Part shown: piece after piece, positions 21,091-33,164 of the stretch | How positions within the stretch are numbered: position 1 is the stretch's first letter | Layout of the letters: each line of letters starts with the position of its first letter | DNA from: Pteria penguin | Lineage: Eukaryota; Mollusca; Bivalvia; Pterioida; Pteriidae | DNA length: 64,000 nucleotides | Assembly (NCBI GenBank): GCA_035048485.1 | Contig: CM068593.1 | Location: 733,501 to 797,500 of the forward strand | Direction: 5' to 3' | Translations under genes and position numbers: made by a program | Notes under the pieces: generated by a model | Told to the model about the DNA's origin: nothing | What the model saw: only the letters and a program-made list of their open reading frames with translations | The model's database searches: none

Positions 21091-24000
21091 ATGGCTGCGA
21101 ATGTTTTGTTTCATCAACTTGGCAGACGTAGAAATGATCGGGTATTTCGAGAACGGTTCGTGTTAGAAAGTATGACAGACGAGGAGATAAGAAGAAGATA
21201 CAGATTTTCCAAGCAATTCATTGAAACCATTGTTGGTCTACTACGTCCTATTCTTGAACCATCGACGAAGCGCTCTCACTCACTTAGTACGGAACTACAG
21301 GTATTAATTTAACGAGATACAGTACACATTACATAATCAAAGTACTGACAGTACTGATGGAAGGTGATTAATGAAGAACACTGTATAGTCAACAATAGCA
21401 ACGCCTAGCGTGGCATTATATGCCTGTCACTAAGTTTGAAGGGATGAAGTAGAGAAACATTCCCAAATTGCAAAAATTCTGTGAAATACTATTCAAATCC
21501 ATGCAATGGGTAAAAAGTTATGGACTAGACAAAGATTTACCCACCCATCATATACAATGTGAACTTGACCTTGCATATATAACTTTGGTTCAAAGTCAAG
21601 ACACATCCTTGGGTCCTGGGCAACAATTCTGTGAAATATTGCGTATACTCAAATCTATGCAAGGGATACAAAGTTATGGCTCAGACAAAGATTTACCCAT
21701 CATATGCATTGTGACCTTGACCTTGCAGATATAACCTTGGTTCAAGGTCAAAATACACCCTTTGATCCTGATTCTAGGTAACAACTCTGTGATATATTAC
21801 TCAAATCTATACAAGGGGTAGAAAGGTATGACACAGTCTGATTTACCTATCACATACATTGTGACCTTGACCTTGAAGTTACATGTATGACCTTTCAGTC
21901 AATGTCATGACACACCCTTAGGCCCAGGGCAACAATGCTGTGAATTATTATTCAAATTCATGCATGATTGAGTAGATTGACAAATACTTGTTTTCACATG
22001 TGCTTTCCCACCGCCACCCCCTCCTTTTTTTTGCAGTATTTTAATCCTGGATCCGCCACAGTTTATATCCTAAATGATATATAGAATATGAATCTTAGCA
22101 AACCACAGTAATGCCCGCCTGAGGTAATACCTCGACCTTAACTGTCTATCACACGCGTGCATTTTTCCAGAAATTGGTCCTTGCGTTCTGTTTGATCATG
22201 ATCAGGGGAAGGCTGGCTCTAGCGTGAACGTTCCCCTTGAGGTGAAGGCTCACTCTAGAGTAGGACCGCAGGGCAAAGGGGGGGGGGGGGAGGCTCACTC
22301 TGTAACACCGGCCATTCCGTTGATCAAAATTATAAGTTTACGCAATGTAAAGAATGTGTTCCTATCAATTTAATAGGGCCACGACTTGCGGCTAAGTTTA
22401 AATATACCACCTTGGGCGCAAAGTAGGATATCGTCATAATTAATCATAATGAACTAACAGGGTATTCAATTTCAACCGGGAAAATGGAGTTATTCCCAGC
22501 ACAGTAAGAGGCATCCTCAAGTCTGTATATGATTTTCCTATATCAAAATCTATCTTTACTTCATTTCCCCCAGCTGACAATATCAACAGGGACTTATATA
22601 TCTAATATACATACCTGATCAAATAATTAAAGATTTATAAACTGAGGGTTGGGTGGGATATGACCCTAGATTAATATCAAGATAAATGAATAAGATAAAA
22701 GCGATTATTTCATCCTTAATACATTACACATTTATATATTTATGTATATTGTATATATGCCTTTACATGAGGTCATCGAGGGGGTGTATGTTTAATGTCG
22801 AAAATAATGTTAAATTGATGGACTTGATGTATATTCGTACTATCATTGGGAGTAAATGGCTTGATTTGCAAATATGGATATTGGGAGTGGGAAAGTCTGC
22901 AAGGCTGAATTGGTCGATTAGGGGCGTTTTTGTCCACTTCATTGAAATCAGCGCATGTACCATGGCATGCTGATGGATCATATCTCCTTTTCACTGTGTC
23001 AGCAGCTTCGATAAAGTTTTAACCGGCGGCAATTTTGAAAAAAAAATTATGCAATTGGTAACATCTATAGTGTATTATGATTGTTTCTGGCTAGTGATTG
23101 ATTTAATGTGAAAACATTTACTTAACAAAGATGTCTTTGTTGCCCACCCCCTATGCTTCCTGTCGGATGGGGGCACGTGCAATAGTTGAATCTGCACCTG
23201 AATCCCTGAAGTATAAAATTAGTTTAACCTCTCCCAACTTCCTCTTTTTTGACAATCGTTTAAGTGTTGATTAGATATGGTTATAAATATCTAAAACCAA
23301 CATAAATCGATAGATCTAATGTTCACGAGATCATCTAAACAATTTGTACCATATGTACAACAGACTGTGTCTGAAATTTGAAATTTAAACGGCAATATCA
23401 ATGCATTGCCATATGCCAATTATAGTAGAACGGAGGGTGGGCAATTGTCAGTAATTCAGAAAATAGTTCTTAAGAATTTATAACAAAACTAAATCTAATT
23501 TTAAGGGAAAAATACAAAAGAAGTGCAAAATTATGCACCTCTCTCTCTCTCTCTCTCTCTGTGTGTATCACTTTCATAAGAATTTGAACGTCACATGCAG
23601 ACTAGTTATATACAATGTTTGAATTTCCAGTTGTGTCTGATTTTATGATTATGCCATGCTTTGTCTGGACAAACATGTTAATTGAAATTTGATTAAAGGG
23701 GAATAAGTCACTACCCCATGTAGACTAATACCAATTTTACAACATTTTGTGAAAAGCTATAGATCTAAATCTTGAAAATAAAAAAAGATATCGATGTACA
23801 AACTAGTGACACATATTAGGGATTAAAATTAGCGTCTAGAAAAGAAGAGTTAGGAAGGATTTTCAGAGTAACAGAGGAAAAGTAAGGTCTTCCGTGACAT
23901 CACAAAGAAAATAACAAAAGAAATTAGACCTAACTAATTACATGTAAATGAAACTCGCATTTTTTATGTATATAATAGCAACATAGCAATGTATAAACAT

Positions 24001-27000
24001 GTGCTTAAACATCATATCACAATATTCTACTTGTCTTTTCGGAAATTCCGGTCACCCCATAGTAATTTTCAAAGCTGTTTTTTATACATATACATGTACT
24101 AAGAGCTCAAACGCACCGACTTACAAACAGTAGAAATACTGTTGAATTATTCACAGAGACAAGAACAATTTTTTAAGAATATTTTGTAAATGAAATGCAT
24201 TTGATCTTCTCTCTATGTTTACTTTGACAGTGTCACTGTGTGAAATATCCTTTATGTTGACATACGTCATGCACGAACAAGGTTTGTACGATGTTTCAGT
24301 GCATATGGGTATCAATATTATGTGTTTGTACCATTAATTGTTCATTTTGATGTACATAGGTTTCAGTATATTCCGAGACAAAAATGTATAAATTAGAATG
24401 GTTTAACAACCACAACGACCATTTCGAGGTTCAAGATATTTTCTTCTTGTACCGAAACGTCTTAATTCTGTACCGAAACGACAATGTACCGAAATGTCCT
24501 TGCATCGAAACATCTTGTCTATACTCCCTTATACTTAGTCCGAACGACTTGGAACCTCTGACTAATTATATAAGTAAACATTGCAAAAGACTCTGTACAA
24601 TATAGAAGATGTTTAGTCGAATAAACAAACGAGGTCATGCACACAAGTGAAGATGTGCATATATATCAAACATATTAAAAACAAAACAAAACGATCGATC
24701 TATCCTTAAGCGAAAGATGGCCATGGTTAAGAAATAAACTTGTATCTTTTGACACGACATACTGTAGCGCAGGAATATTTTTCAGATAACTTTATCTCAT
24801 AAATAAGAGTACACTTAATCTATCTATTTTAGCAAATTTCAATATGTAAAGCACAAATTCTTTAACTTTAGTAGCTAAAATTGAATTTTATGCAAGATTT
24901 GTTCAGGGACTATATTTTTGTAACTGTTTAGGGCGGAAGAACACTTGGGTAACATCGGTTTCCAAATTGGGATGGACGACGGCTTAGGGAAGCTGATTAC
25001 ATCACCTTCCAAAAATGATGTAACTTACAGTTAAAGAAAACACGACACCATCATTCAACAAGGCAACATTAAAAAGTCAGGTTAAGTACACACTGTACAC
25101 ATGTATAACGTTTCTGTAAAGTACACTGAGATGACGTCATTTCTTGCGTCATATTGTAAACAAAATGGGGCGCCCAAGAGGGTTTGACAAAATATCTGCC
25201 TTAAATTTTGAATGGTTAAGCACAGGCACTGTGTTACATGAAGAGTGACTTTTTAAAACTCCCACCCCACCTCTTTTATATATCGTCTCGCTCCAGAGAG
25301 ACGATATACATAGGGAGGGGGGAGGGGTAGTTTTAAAACTTCAATGAGGCACTCTTCATGTAAAACAGTGCCTGTGGTTAAAAGGAATTGTTTCAAGTTT
25401 TGAAAATACAAATAATTACAGGAGTCAAACAACTGAGGAAATTTTTATTAGAAACGCTTTTCTTTTTTTTCAGGTTTTCTTTCTTTTCTTTTTCTGTTTT
25501 GTTTGTTTTTGTTTTATATTGTAACTTATATGCCGCTTTAAATATTCACTAACAAGGACTCCATGCAAAAACGAGCGAGGTCAATACAAGTCTTTTTTTC
25601 TTGTAAGTTTTAAACTAAATTTGTACAAACATTTTTCTTATTCGGACACGTGCAGAGAATCACGCAAAGCGTTCTAGATACCCGTTTTTATCACAGGTCC
25701 CTGTTAATAAAATAGTTATCCCCCTTTTTCCCCACACACTCTTTCTATACGAATACAAAGAAATAGGAAGAGTGTGTGAGAGAAAAAGGGGGCTTACTAT
25801 TCTATTTGCAGGGACCTGTGGTTTTTATTAATCTAGTTCTTTGCATATCTTCTTTTTGTATGTACCACAGTATGTAACTGATAAAGAAGCAAACTGCTTC
25901 GAAAATTTGACATTTTTAAATTGTATATAAAAAGTGTATAAAAATTAAAGGAACACAAACACTTTATATTGCAAATTTTCGGCCTCACGACCTTTATCGA
26001 GCAATTTTTCAGATGACAAATACAAAACTAAGTAAAATCCATGTTTACGTTTCAAAGATACATAAGCTTCTAAACTAAGATCTTAGTTTAGAAGCTTATG
26101 TATCTTTGTAACGTAAACATGGATTTTACTTACCTTTGTATTTGTCATCTGAAAAATTGCCGAAAGGTGAGGCCGAAAATTTGCAATACAGAGTGTTTGT
26201 GTTCCTTTACTTTTTATGTACCGGACTTCCCTTTGGAGGACTTCTTCGAATCTGTTTTAGTATAGCATTCGCTTTCCTGTGCTCTTATATATACATAACC
26301 TGTTGAGGTAACGTGTAGTCATTTTGATATACATGTAACATAGTCATGTTGATATAACGTGCAATCGTATTGGTATAACACAGATTCATATTGACATAAC
26401 ATGGAGTCATATTGATATAACATGGTATCATATTGATATGACATGAAGTCATATTGATATAACATGGATTGATATTGATATAACGTATAGGTATACTGAT
26501 ACAACATAGAGTCATGTTGAAATAACGTGGAGTCATATTGATATATAACATGTTGACCACGGCATATCGGTAGGTCAAAACGACGTTATGTAAAGGCCAT
26601 TCGGAAGAACTCGGACTTTTCCTCGCCATACATTTCGCGCCAAACTTCATTTAAAAATTCTACACAATGGCAACCACAATATGACTCCGCGTATATCAAC
26701 ATGACTCTATGTTACATCAATATGGCTCTATGTTATATCAATATGACTCCATGTTATATCAACATGACTGTAAGTTATATCAATATGACTTCACGTTATA
26801 TCAATATGAATCCACGAAATATAAACATGACTATGCTATATTAATATGACTCCACGTTATATCAACATAACTCTATGTTATCTCAATATGACTTTACATT
26901 ATATCAATATGACTTCATGTTTTATCAATATGACTCCACATTACATCAATACAACTGTACGTTATATTATTGCTACTTCATGTTATATTAACATGACTCT

Positions 27001-29060
27001 ATGTTATCTTAAAAGCACCGAATGTTATGACATGTTAACATACTGTCATGTTCTAATTTTTGTATTTACCACCCCCAAGTAAATTCAAAAATTAGAACAT
27101 GACAATACTAATACATGATTAGCTACCTTAAGGCAGCTGTGGCGTTCCACACCTTACATTAATGAAGTACAATATCTAGGATTTAGAACGCAAGTAGGGT
27201 GGGTGATGTCTTCTAAAGATAATCATCATCAGTATCAAACTCTATTATACAACATCGCCACCACACTATCTAATTCAATTGTGAATATCATGGCATGTAT
27301 TGAATAGATATCTTTCTTCGAAATTAGGTTCTTGTAGCCCTCCGATTTTATGCCAGTGGGAGTTTCCTCCAAATCCTTGGTGATACTGTAGGAATAGACA
27401 AAGCAACTGTATCAAGAATTGTGAGGAAGGTGTCCGTAGCATTGGTTTCCCTATCCCCAACTATCATCACATGGCCATCGGATGAAGAAATAAAAACGAT
27501 CAAAAGTGAGTTTTACAAGAAGGCTGGATTTCCTGGAGTAGTTGGCTGCATAGATGGCACGCATGTACGCATATTAGCCCCCTCAGACAACGAACCAGGA
27601 TTCGTCAACAGAAAAGGATATCATTCCATAAATGTCCAGGCAATTTGCGATCACTCGGGTATGGATTTGTTTTGTTCTATTTACATTGGTAGGCAAAAGC
27701 TGATTTAGAATCATATAGCCCCCATCATCAATTGTCAATTGCGCTTTAACCAGCATACTTCTGTAACAACCCCCCCCCTTTTTTTTTTCAACATTTGGCT
27801 GGAAACACGAAAAACTGCAGAAGAATGCCATGCAATAATGAAATTCAATGTTCAGCGGCAACACAGATCAGGTAAATAATGTTCAGTCTAATTGCTCATT
27901 CCTACTAAGAGAAAAATAACGTCCATTTAACAAATAAATCCTTGAACATATGTGCATCTGCCTGGAAAACTCTCAAACACCGAAACCTAGGCGAAGTGTT
28001 TAGAAATCGGAAAGATTTTGCGAAAGAAGAGTTAGGCCACTGAATAGAGGAAGATTCGCTGGGTTCCGTGGTCTACATTTTATTATCAATTTAAAGATTG
28101 CAAATAAAGTCTTACTCAACTCTTCTTGAATATATGTGTAAATGGTTGTAACACCACCTCCTCATGAAAAAAGGTATTTTTCTATCCCATAGGAAAATTT
28201 ACCAACATTGTCGCCAGATGGCCGGGCAGCACGCACGACAGCCATATATTCAGAATGAGTGGCATCAAAGAAAGAATAGAGAGAACATTTCGATCTATTA
28301 ACGATGGCATGTTATTAGGCGATAGCGGGTATGCTTGCAAACCGTATTTGATGACGCCTTACACGAGACCTTCCTCTCTACCAGAGGAAAACTCTAAAAC
28401 CCGAGTAACCATAGAAAGGACATTTGGATGGTGGAAAAGACGATTCCATGTGTTGCACTCGGAAATAAGAATGAGTCCTGAAAGAGTCTGTACTGTTATA
28501 GGTATGTTGTTTTTGTTTTGATTCTACACCATTTGTGACAAAGCCTTAAAATTACCGGTCAGATCGGGGGGGGGGGGGGGGGTATTGTCGAACATTTATT
28601 TTATGTTTATATATTCATTATCTTTGTTCCAATGGATAGTTAGCCGTTCCTATCATTATATATTCAGATTATTCTGACACAACTTTAATATTTCTAATAT
28701 ATTGTTTCATCACATAGAACTAGCGACTGGCAAATACTGTACCATTATTTTAATGTGAAATACGGAAGTACCATGATCAAATTTATCATCAATTTACAAT
28801 TTACTCCGTTATAATATACACCGTTAGTGAATTTTGCATTGACTTCAGTTACCATGGAATTTTCCATTTAAGACGACTATGTATCACATTTTCTTTTTTA
28901 CATAGGCGCTTGTGCGGTGCTCCATAATTTGGCTATATTATATCGTGAGCCCATGTTGGACGAAAATTCAGATGAAGATGGCAACATTCAGCAACCATAC
29001 AATGGAGAAGAAGATGGAAGAAATATTAGGAAATATTTAACTCAAAATTATTTTCAATAA
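21091..29060 (+). CDS. Harbinger DDE transposase (HARBI1-like), four exons
   Basis: Exons 21091-21300, 27328-27658, 28193-28501 and 28906-29060 join to 1,005 bases, 334 residues, close to the usual length of HARBI1-type proteins (about 350). Residues 1-70 hold the helical N-terminus ([18 protein letters not shown]). Residues 71-105 form a helix-turn-helix-like part ([31 protein letters not shown]). The catalytic triad is visible: D146 in [11 protein letters not shown]196 in [11 protein letters not shown] and E255 in [29 protein letters not shown] lies between the last two. Phases 0, 1, 1 with GT-AG borders. Start chosen at 21091, 16 bases after the end of the TTTAATG cluster. An AATAAA lies at 29092-29097, just after the stop. 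No inactivating change seen. Confidence 0.92.
21466..22000 (+). repeat. ~150-bp tandem repeat, three and a half units
   Basis: Units start with CAA.AATTCTGTGAAATA at about 21470, 21621, 21779 and 21929, each followed by ATTCAAATCYATGCAAGGG, AAAGATTTACCCA and TGTGACCTTGACCTTGCA. Such core repeats are common in noncoding bivalve elements; I cannot assign a family. Confidence 0.75.
25212..25381. repeat. Inverted repeat H1
   Basis: Arms of about 80 bases (TTAAGCACAGGCACTGTGTT ... TATATCGTCTC and its reverse GAGACGATATACA ... AGTGCCTGTGGTTAA) with a loop of about 8 bases. The arms differ at several positions, so this is an old hairpin or a MITE. Confidence 0.85.
25668..25845. repeat. Inverted repeat H2
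   Basis: The left arm runs CTAGATACC..TTTTTATCAC, AGGTCCCTGTTAATAAAATA, CACACACTCTTTCTAT; the right arm is its imperfect reverse complement ending TTTTTATTAATCTAG. Arms about 78 bases, loop about 15 bases. Confidence 0.85.
25935..26222. repeat. Inverted repeat H3 (near-perfect, no loop)
   Basis: Arms of about 140 bases meet at AAGATCTT (26077-26084) with almost no spacer. The outer part (TAAAGGAACACAAACACT, GCAAATTTTCGGCCTCACGA) also occurs alone at 36660-36735. The arm strand TCGATAAAGGTCGTGAGGCC followed by GAAA resembles a degenerate hammerhead stem II region. Confidence 0.9.
26295..27060. repeat. Inverted repeat H4 made of a 21-bp minisatellite
   Basis: At 26295-26565 the minus strand, and at 26680-27060 the plus strand, carry about 12 and 17 units of ATGACTCCATGTTATATCAA(T). 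The two arrays face each other across about 115 bases of unrelated sequence. The seven-codon periodicity (YINMTPC-like) makes open frames on both strands, which are not genes. Confidence 0.9.
27041..27108. repeat. Inverted repeat H5
   Basis: TGTCATGTTCTAATTTTTGT and ACAAAAATTAGAACATGACA-like arms (about 27 bases, one mismatch) flank a short CCACCCCC loop. It sits directly after H4. Confidence 0.85.
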
Positions 29061-29091
29061 GACTTATCGTTGAGGATCATTAATTACTACC

Positions 29092-29097
29092 AATAAA
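29092..29097 (+). promoter_or_regulatory. Polyadenylation signal of the Harbinger transposase
   Basis: AATAAA 32 bases past the transposase stop codon, in the 268-base gap between the two convergent transposon genes. Confidence 0.55.
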
Positions 29098-29328
29098 ACA
29101 TTTCAACCTAGCAATGTATTTATCATTTTATACTTTTAATTCCACTCATCTAGTGATATATAATAATATGGTTTGAGGTGGTGCATGTGCACACTTTATG
29201 ATTTAATCAAACTAGCTACTTCTAGCCAGCGCCGACGCCGGACGGGGTAGGTCGGCCTGCGTGTATAGACATACGTCGAAAAATGAATAAATGAACTTAA
29301 TGTGCAAAAATAAGAAAGGAAGTACAAT

Positions 29329-31464
29329 TTAGTCCTCATTTATTGAATTCATTTCCATTCTTAACTTTTTGTTCATTAATTTATAATAAGTTGTTTGTTC
29401 CTGTAGCTTCCTTTTCTGTTCCAACAACACCTCGTACTGCATCCGAGTTACGTCCTCTGCCTTGATTTTTTCTTTATTCCTTCTTACTTCCTTTACTCTC
29501 TGGGCTGACTCCGATCTACAAATATTAAGAAATATTTTTATATCATTTATTACATATCTGTAATTAGGAAAACTAATAAAAAGCAAAGTAAATCTTTTAA
29601 AAGTATGATATTACGGCCACGACGACGACAATGATGATGATATTGATGATGATATAATGACATGGTATTATTACCTTGGTGTGGGTATAGGATGATTTAA
29701 TGATGATTCAGTCTCAGTTGATGTTTCTTTATGTTGCACGACTGACAGTTCTTCTGTCAAAACTGGACCATCAGCTTCCACTTCCACCACATGAAAGCCT
29801 ATATGCTGCATTGCATGATCACTGCCACTGGTGGATCCTTTACTTAGAATTTGATTCAAAATTGAAACTGTTTCTGGCGAGCCAATTACGGGGGGACAGC
29901 CTTCATCTGTTTATAAATAAATATACATGTACATATAATAGAATAAGTGTCTTATTTTGTGTATTTATACAGGTATAAATTACAATGTTGAATGGCTGAT
30001 GCATTTATTACATCTATCGCATTATATGTTATAAATGCATCAGACATTGTAATTAATACCTGTATTATTATACACAAAATATGATACTTATTTTATATAT
30101 ATGCGCTTTAAATTCCAAAATTTCATACTTCTTTTTCAAACATAATCCGCATCGGCAACGCCTTACGGAGGGAAGTTACAAATTAAAAGAAACAGCCTGT
30201 GACGTATTATTCCATGACAACGTATCGTTATATCCTTGTGACGTCACAATTGTAATTGACGGATCGCTAAATGTTTGGCGCATTTTATCTAGCATTTGAC
30301 GAACCCCCGGAATATGGTCTGTTATACGGGTATGTATTACAACGGAGTTGAATGAGTTCATCTCAGCAAGTTACATTGATTGTACATATATTACAATATA
30401 AAATGTCTGTTACAGTTTCAGAAATGAAACAAATACTCTTTGTCGCAAAGAGTGTTTGTTTAATTTCTTTTAGTATATTTTACTTCCCTATGAAGGACTA
30501 CTTATTAGATATTTTACAGTTTATATTGTATAAAAGTTGTGTTTTATAACTAGCTTATGGAGTCTGAAAATATCACCACTTGTAAAACGAAAATTCATGT
30601 AACTTTGCCCTTGACCGTATCTTTTTAACCGTAAGATGTAGTGCCTTCGTATTTGTCATGTGTATACCTTATGACACAACTTAAATCAAAGATATTTGGC
30701 ACTTTTTATCAGTCATGCAGGCAAACACATAAACTCATTGTTTTGATTCTGCAATACACCGTGTAACTATTTACAGCTCGGTAAAGATATTATTTTGTAA
30801 AAGGTAGGTTAAATACAGTTGTCTGGGGTTCGAACCTAGAACCATCAAGCCTCGGTTTACTCCTCCTGTTAGATTAGACTTAGTATGGCTTATCGACTTA
30901 ATGAAGAACATGCACAATGACGAAATTCCATACAAATTTCCCTCTATCTCTACTCTTGACAATATACTATAGTAAGCAAGTAATAAAAAAGGCAATATAT
31001 ATGTTTAATCCTCAATAGATATATATACCTGTTTCTGGGGCTTGGGTTTTAAACCCGTTTGGGCCATTAAACGTTGGCGAGTCTTTAAAAATATCTACAA
31101 TTTTCTCCGATACTGACGACACTGCCTTCGGACACGGTCCTCCTCCAGTTTTTCTTTGTGAAATTTTGTTTTCACTAAACTCCTTTTTAGCTGTTTGGTG
31201 AAGGTTTGTCCATTTTGTTTTGATTTCCTTCACATTTCTTACAGCTACGCCAAGCGAATTGATCTTGGTTGTAATGTCTTCCCAAATACTCTGTTTTCTG
31301 TCATAAGTGATGTCATTTGTGAGTTTGCTATTCAATACATCAATGTTTTTTTCCACCATCTCGGTTAATAACTGAATTTCGCTTGAATCAAAATTTTTTC
31401 CTCTGTTTCTCGGAGGTTTGGCCATTTTTACATGCGAGGCAGACGTATTCGGTAAAGACGTCAT
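29329..31464 (-). CDS. Harbinger Myb/SANT-like DNA-binding protein (NAIF1-type), three exons
   Basis: Exons on the minus strand 31464-31029, 29906-29675 and 29515-29329 join to 855 bases, 284 residues. Residues about 20-95 form the Myb/SANT-like domain (KNFDSSEIQLLTEMVEKN, QSIWEDITTKIN, VKEIKTKWTNLHQTAKKEFS with its spaced Trp residues). The middle is low complexity and the C-terminus is a charged coiled coil (EVLLEQKRKLQEQTTYYKLM). In this superfamily the partner protein binds transposon ends and brings in the transposase. Start may be M1 (31464) or M14 (31425). Splice phases 1 and 2, all GT-AG. Intact. Confidence 0.9.
29935..30100. repeat. Inverted repeat H6 in the Myb-gene intron
   Basis: ATAAGTGTCTTATTTTGTGT, ATACAGGTATAAATTACAAT and CTGATGCATTTAT on the left pair with ATAAATGCATCAG, ATTGTAATTAATACCTGTAT and ACACAAAATATGATACTTAT on the right. 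Arms about 65 bases, loop about 18 bases. Confidence 0.85.
30101..31028. other. Rest of the Myb-gene first intron
   Basis: No coding or repeat signal beyond AT-rich sequence. The short open frames here have no recognisable content. Confidence 0.4.
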
Positions 31465-31634
31465 AATGACGTAATTTTCATCGTGGTGACGTATATGTAT
31501 GGATAGTGGTCGGACACATTACATGATGACTCATGACGTCATAGATCCTCGAGAAATCACGCTGTTTATGACTTTTATATCATACTATTAATATTTTACG
31601 AACGTTGCTAGGGTAAATTGCATGATGGGAACAA

Positions 31635-31814
31635 AGTTAATGATACTTTAATGAACAATTGTAGATTTAATGACACATTAACTAATGACAATTTAATGAA
31701 TGTTTAATACAACACATTTTAATGCATTCATTAAGTAATGAGTTGTTAAAATTTTAATGATTAGTTAGGCTTAATGATTCATTAAATTTAATGTAGGATT
31801 GATACAAACGGGTC
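31635..31814. repeat. Right end of the Harbinger element with CATTAAA cluster
   Basis: TTTAATGA/TCATTAAA words crowd the last ~180 bases, mirroring the left end. The terminal 17 bases are GACCCGTTTGTATCAAT when read inward. Confidence 0.75.
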
Positions 31815-32149
31815 CAGTTCGTTATCACACTCCTTCATTCCGTTAGCAAAAATTCAATTACCACTAAGTTACTTATGGCCATTAGAAGTATGCACTTTGT
31901 TTATAGTAAATCCAATTGATTAGGTATGTCACTGGTTGCAACTTCGAAGGACAAGACGCAATGGGAGTAGGTTAAAGTGGAGGACTACGTATATTTCATA
32001 TGAAACAATGGTTTTTGTGTTTGTTGTTTTATTCGTTTTTTCTGATAAGTTTCCTTCTTTCTGAACAAACATTAATTTTATGACATCAACCTCTTTATAT
32101 AAGCAGCTACTCTGTTTCATTGCGTTGCAAGTAAAAAACGAAGAAACAC

Positions 32150-32345
32150 CGAAGGGTAAACCATATCTCACTGTCCATGGAACAAAAGGACAATATCGTG
32201 AATAGTGTCATATTCAGACAAATGCGGACCGTAATAAAATCTAAGTGAGAACAGGTGCCCGGGAGGAGTAAGCGTCCCCTGGATGCATACAACACCCGTC
32301 GCAAAAGTCCTGCAACCAGCTTTCAAGTCGAGGAGGTAATTACAT
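32150..32345 (-). repeat. Penelope-1 3' flank, second copy
   Basis: Matches 4280-4460 over about 190 bases, including GTGAGAACAGGTGCCCGGGA and GGAGTAAGCGTCCCCTGGAT. It lies about 130 bases beyond the RT fragment at 32470-32960. Confidence 0.65.
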
Positions 32346-32469
32346 AAATATACACACACGAACACACGAAGGAGACAAGAAAATGTTCCCATTCAAGGCA
32401 AGAAATGCTGCCTAATTGAAATTGCGGTGTGGGAAACGCATGTGAATAAATGTCTGTTTATTTTTACAT

Positions 32470-32960
32470 ATTATGTCAAATCAAGCATATCCAAAAAGTC
32501 AGGTCCCAAAATATCACTTAACATTCTTGAAAGAGGGATCTGAAATTGCACTAGATCCCTATATCGACCATAGAACTTCCTCAGTGACAATTTCAAACGT
32601 TCCTCAATATATCCTTGTGAGAGTAGTTTCGTGGCAAGAAGCCTCACTCTCATGACGAAATTTTCGTATTTAGAATATGCCCTGGCATAGCGTATAAGTT
32701 GTTAAATGAAGACGCCATATGCGGGAGAGGAAGATATGTTGCTACTAAGAAAAGGGAAGTTGGTAATAATGAAAGTGAAATCGCAAAGTTTGTCATAGAG
32801 AGAGATTACTTATGAACCATGCCACTAATTGATAGGAGTATGTCGAGGTATGAAGCAGACGATGCGCTCTCTGTTGTATCTTTTTTCTCGAGTTCCTTTG
32901 GATATATGATGTTGAGGTGATCCTAAATCAATTTTTGCAATAGATAATGTACAGTATAGG
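32470..32960 (-). mobile_element. Penelope-1-type RT, 3' fragment
   Basis: On the minus strand the end of the protein is readable: LRKFYGRYRDLVQFQIPLSR and MLSDILGPDFLDMLDLT before a stop, matching the frameshifted end of the copy at 4.87-6.85 kb. Upstream, AYGVFI, LIRYARA-like and AKLLSQG-like segments survive in broken frames. 5'-truncated. Confidence 0.75.
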
Positions 32961-33164
32961 CTAGAAGATTTAGCTCGCTTTGCTAACGAAAGTAAATAGA
33001 GCGCGTGGCAACACCGTGTTAAATCGATGTTCCAGATCGATTAATGTAGTCCCACATTTCCAATGGAATGTCACAATTTTGTGTGCGACAACGGTGTATA
33101 TCTAGAAGGTTATAAGATGACAAGTTTCGCCACGCAGGGTAAACATGTACATATTTCGGCGGTT

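Larger units (their letters stand above)
21301..27327. other. Transposase intron 1 (6 kb)
   Basis: Contains a ~150-bp tandem repeat (21466-22000), a poly-G tract near 22275, a TC microsatellite near 23540, and five inverted repeats from 25.2 to 27.1 kb. In 22050-25200 I see no coding signal beyond short accidental frames; 24440-24515 repeats TACCGAAACG-like words a few times. Confidence 0.6.
20906..31814. mobile_element. PIF/Harbinger DNA transposon, apparently autonomous
   Basis: Ends are GACCCGGTTGTATCAAT (left) and, reversed, GACCCGTTTGTATCAAT (right), flanked by CAG at 20903-20905 and 31815-31817. Inside lie the two proteins that define the superfamily: a four-exon DDE transposase on the plus strand and a three-exon Myb/SANT-like protein on the minus strand, convergent, each starting close to one end (ATG at 21091; ATG at 31464 or 31425). 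Roughly 180 bases next to both ends are packed with CATTAAA/TTTAATG motifs. All coding exons are open and splice in phase, so the copy may be active. The length, 10,909 bases, comes mostly from a 6-kb first intron full of inverted repeats. Confidence 0.88.

Noticed and set aside
22686..22994. Overlapping frames on both strands near 22.7-23.0 kb
   Set aside because: Short, without recognisable content, and inside the transposase intron.
26285..26650. 121-residue minus-strand frame with repeated YINMTPC-like words
   Set aside because: It reads across the 21-bp minisatellite forming inverted repeat H4.
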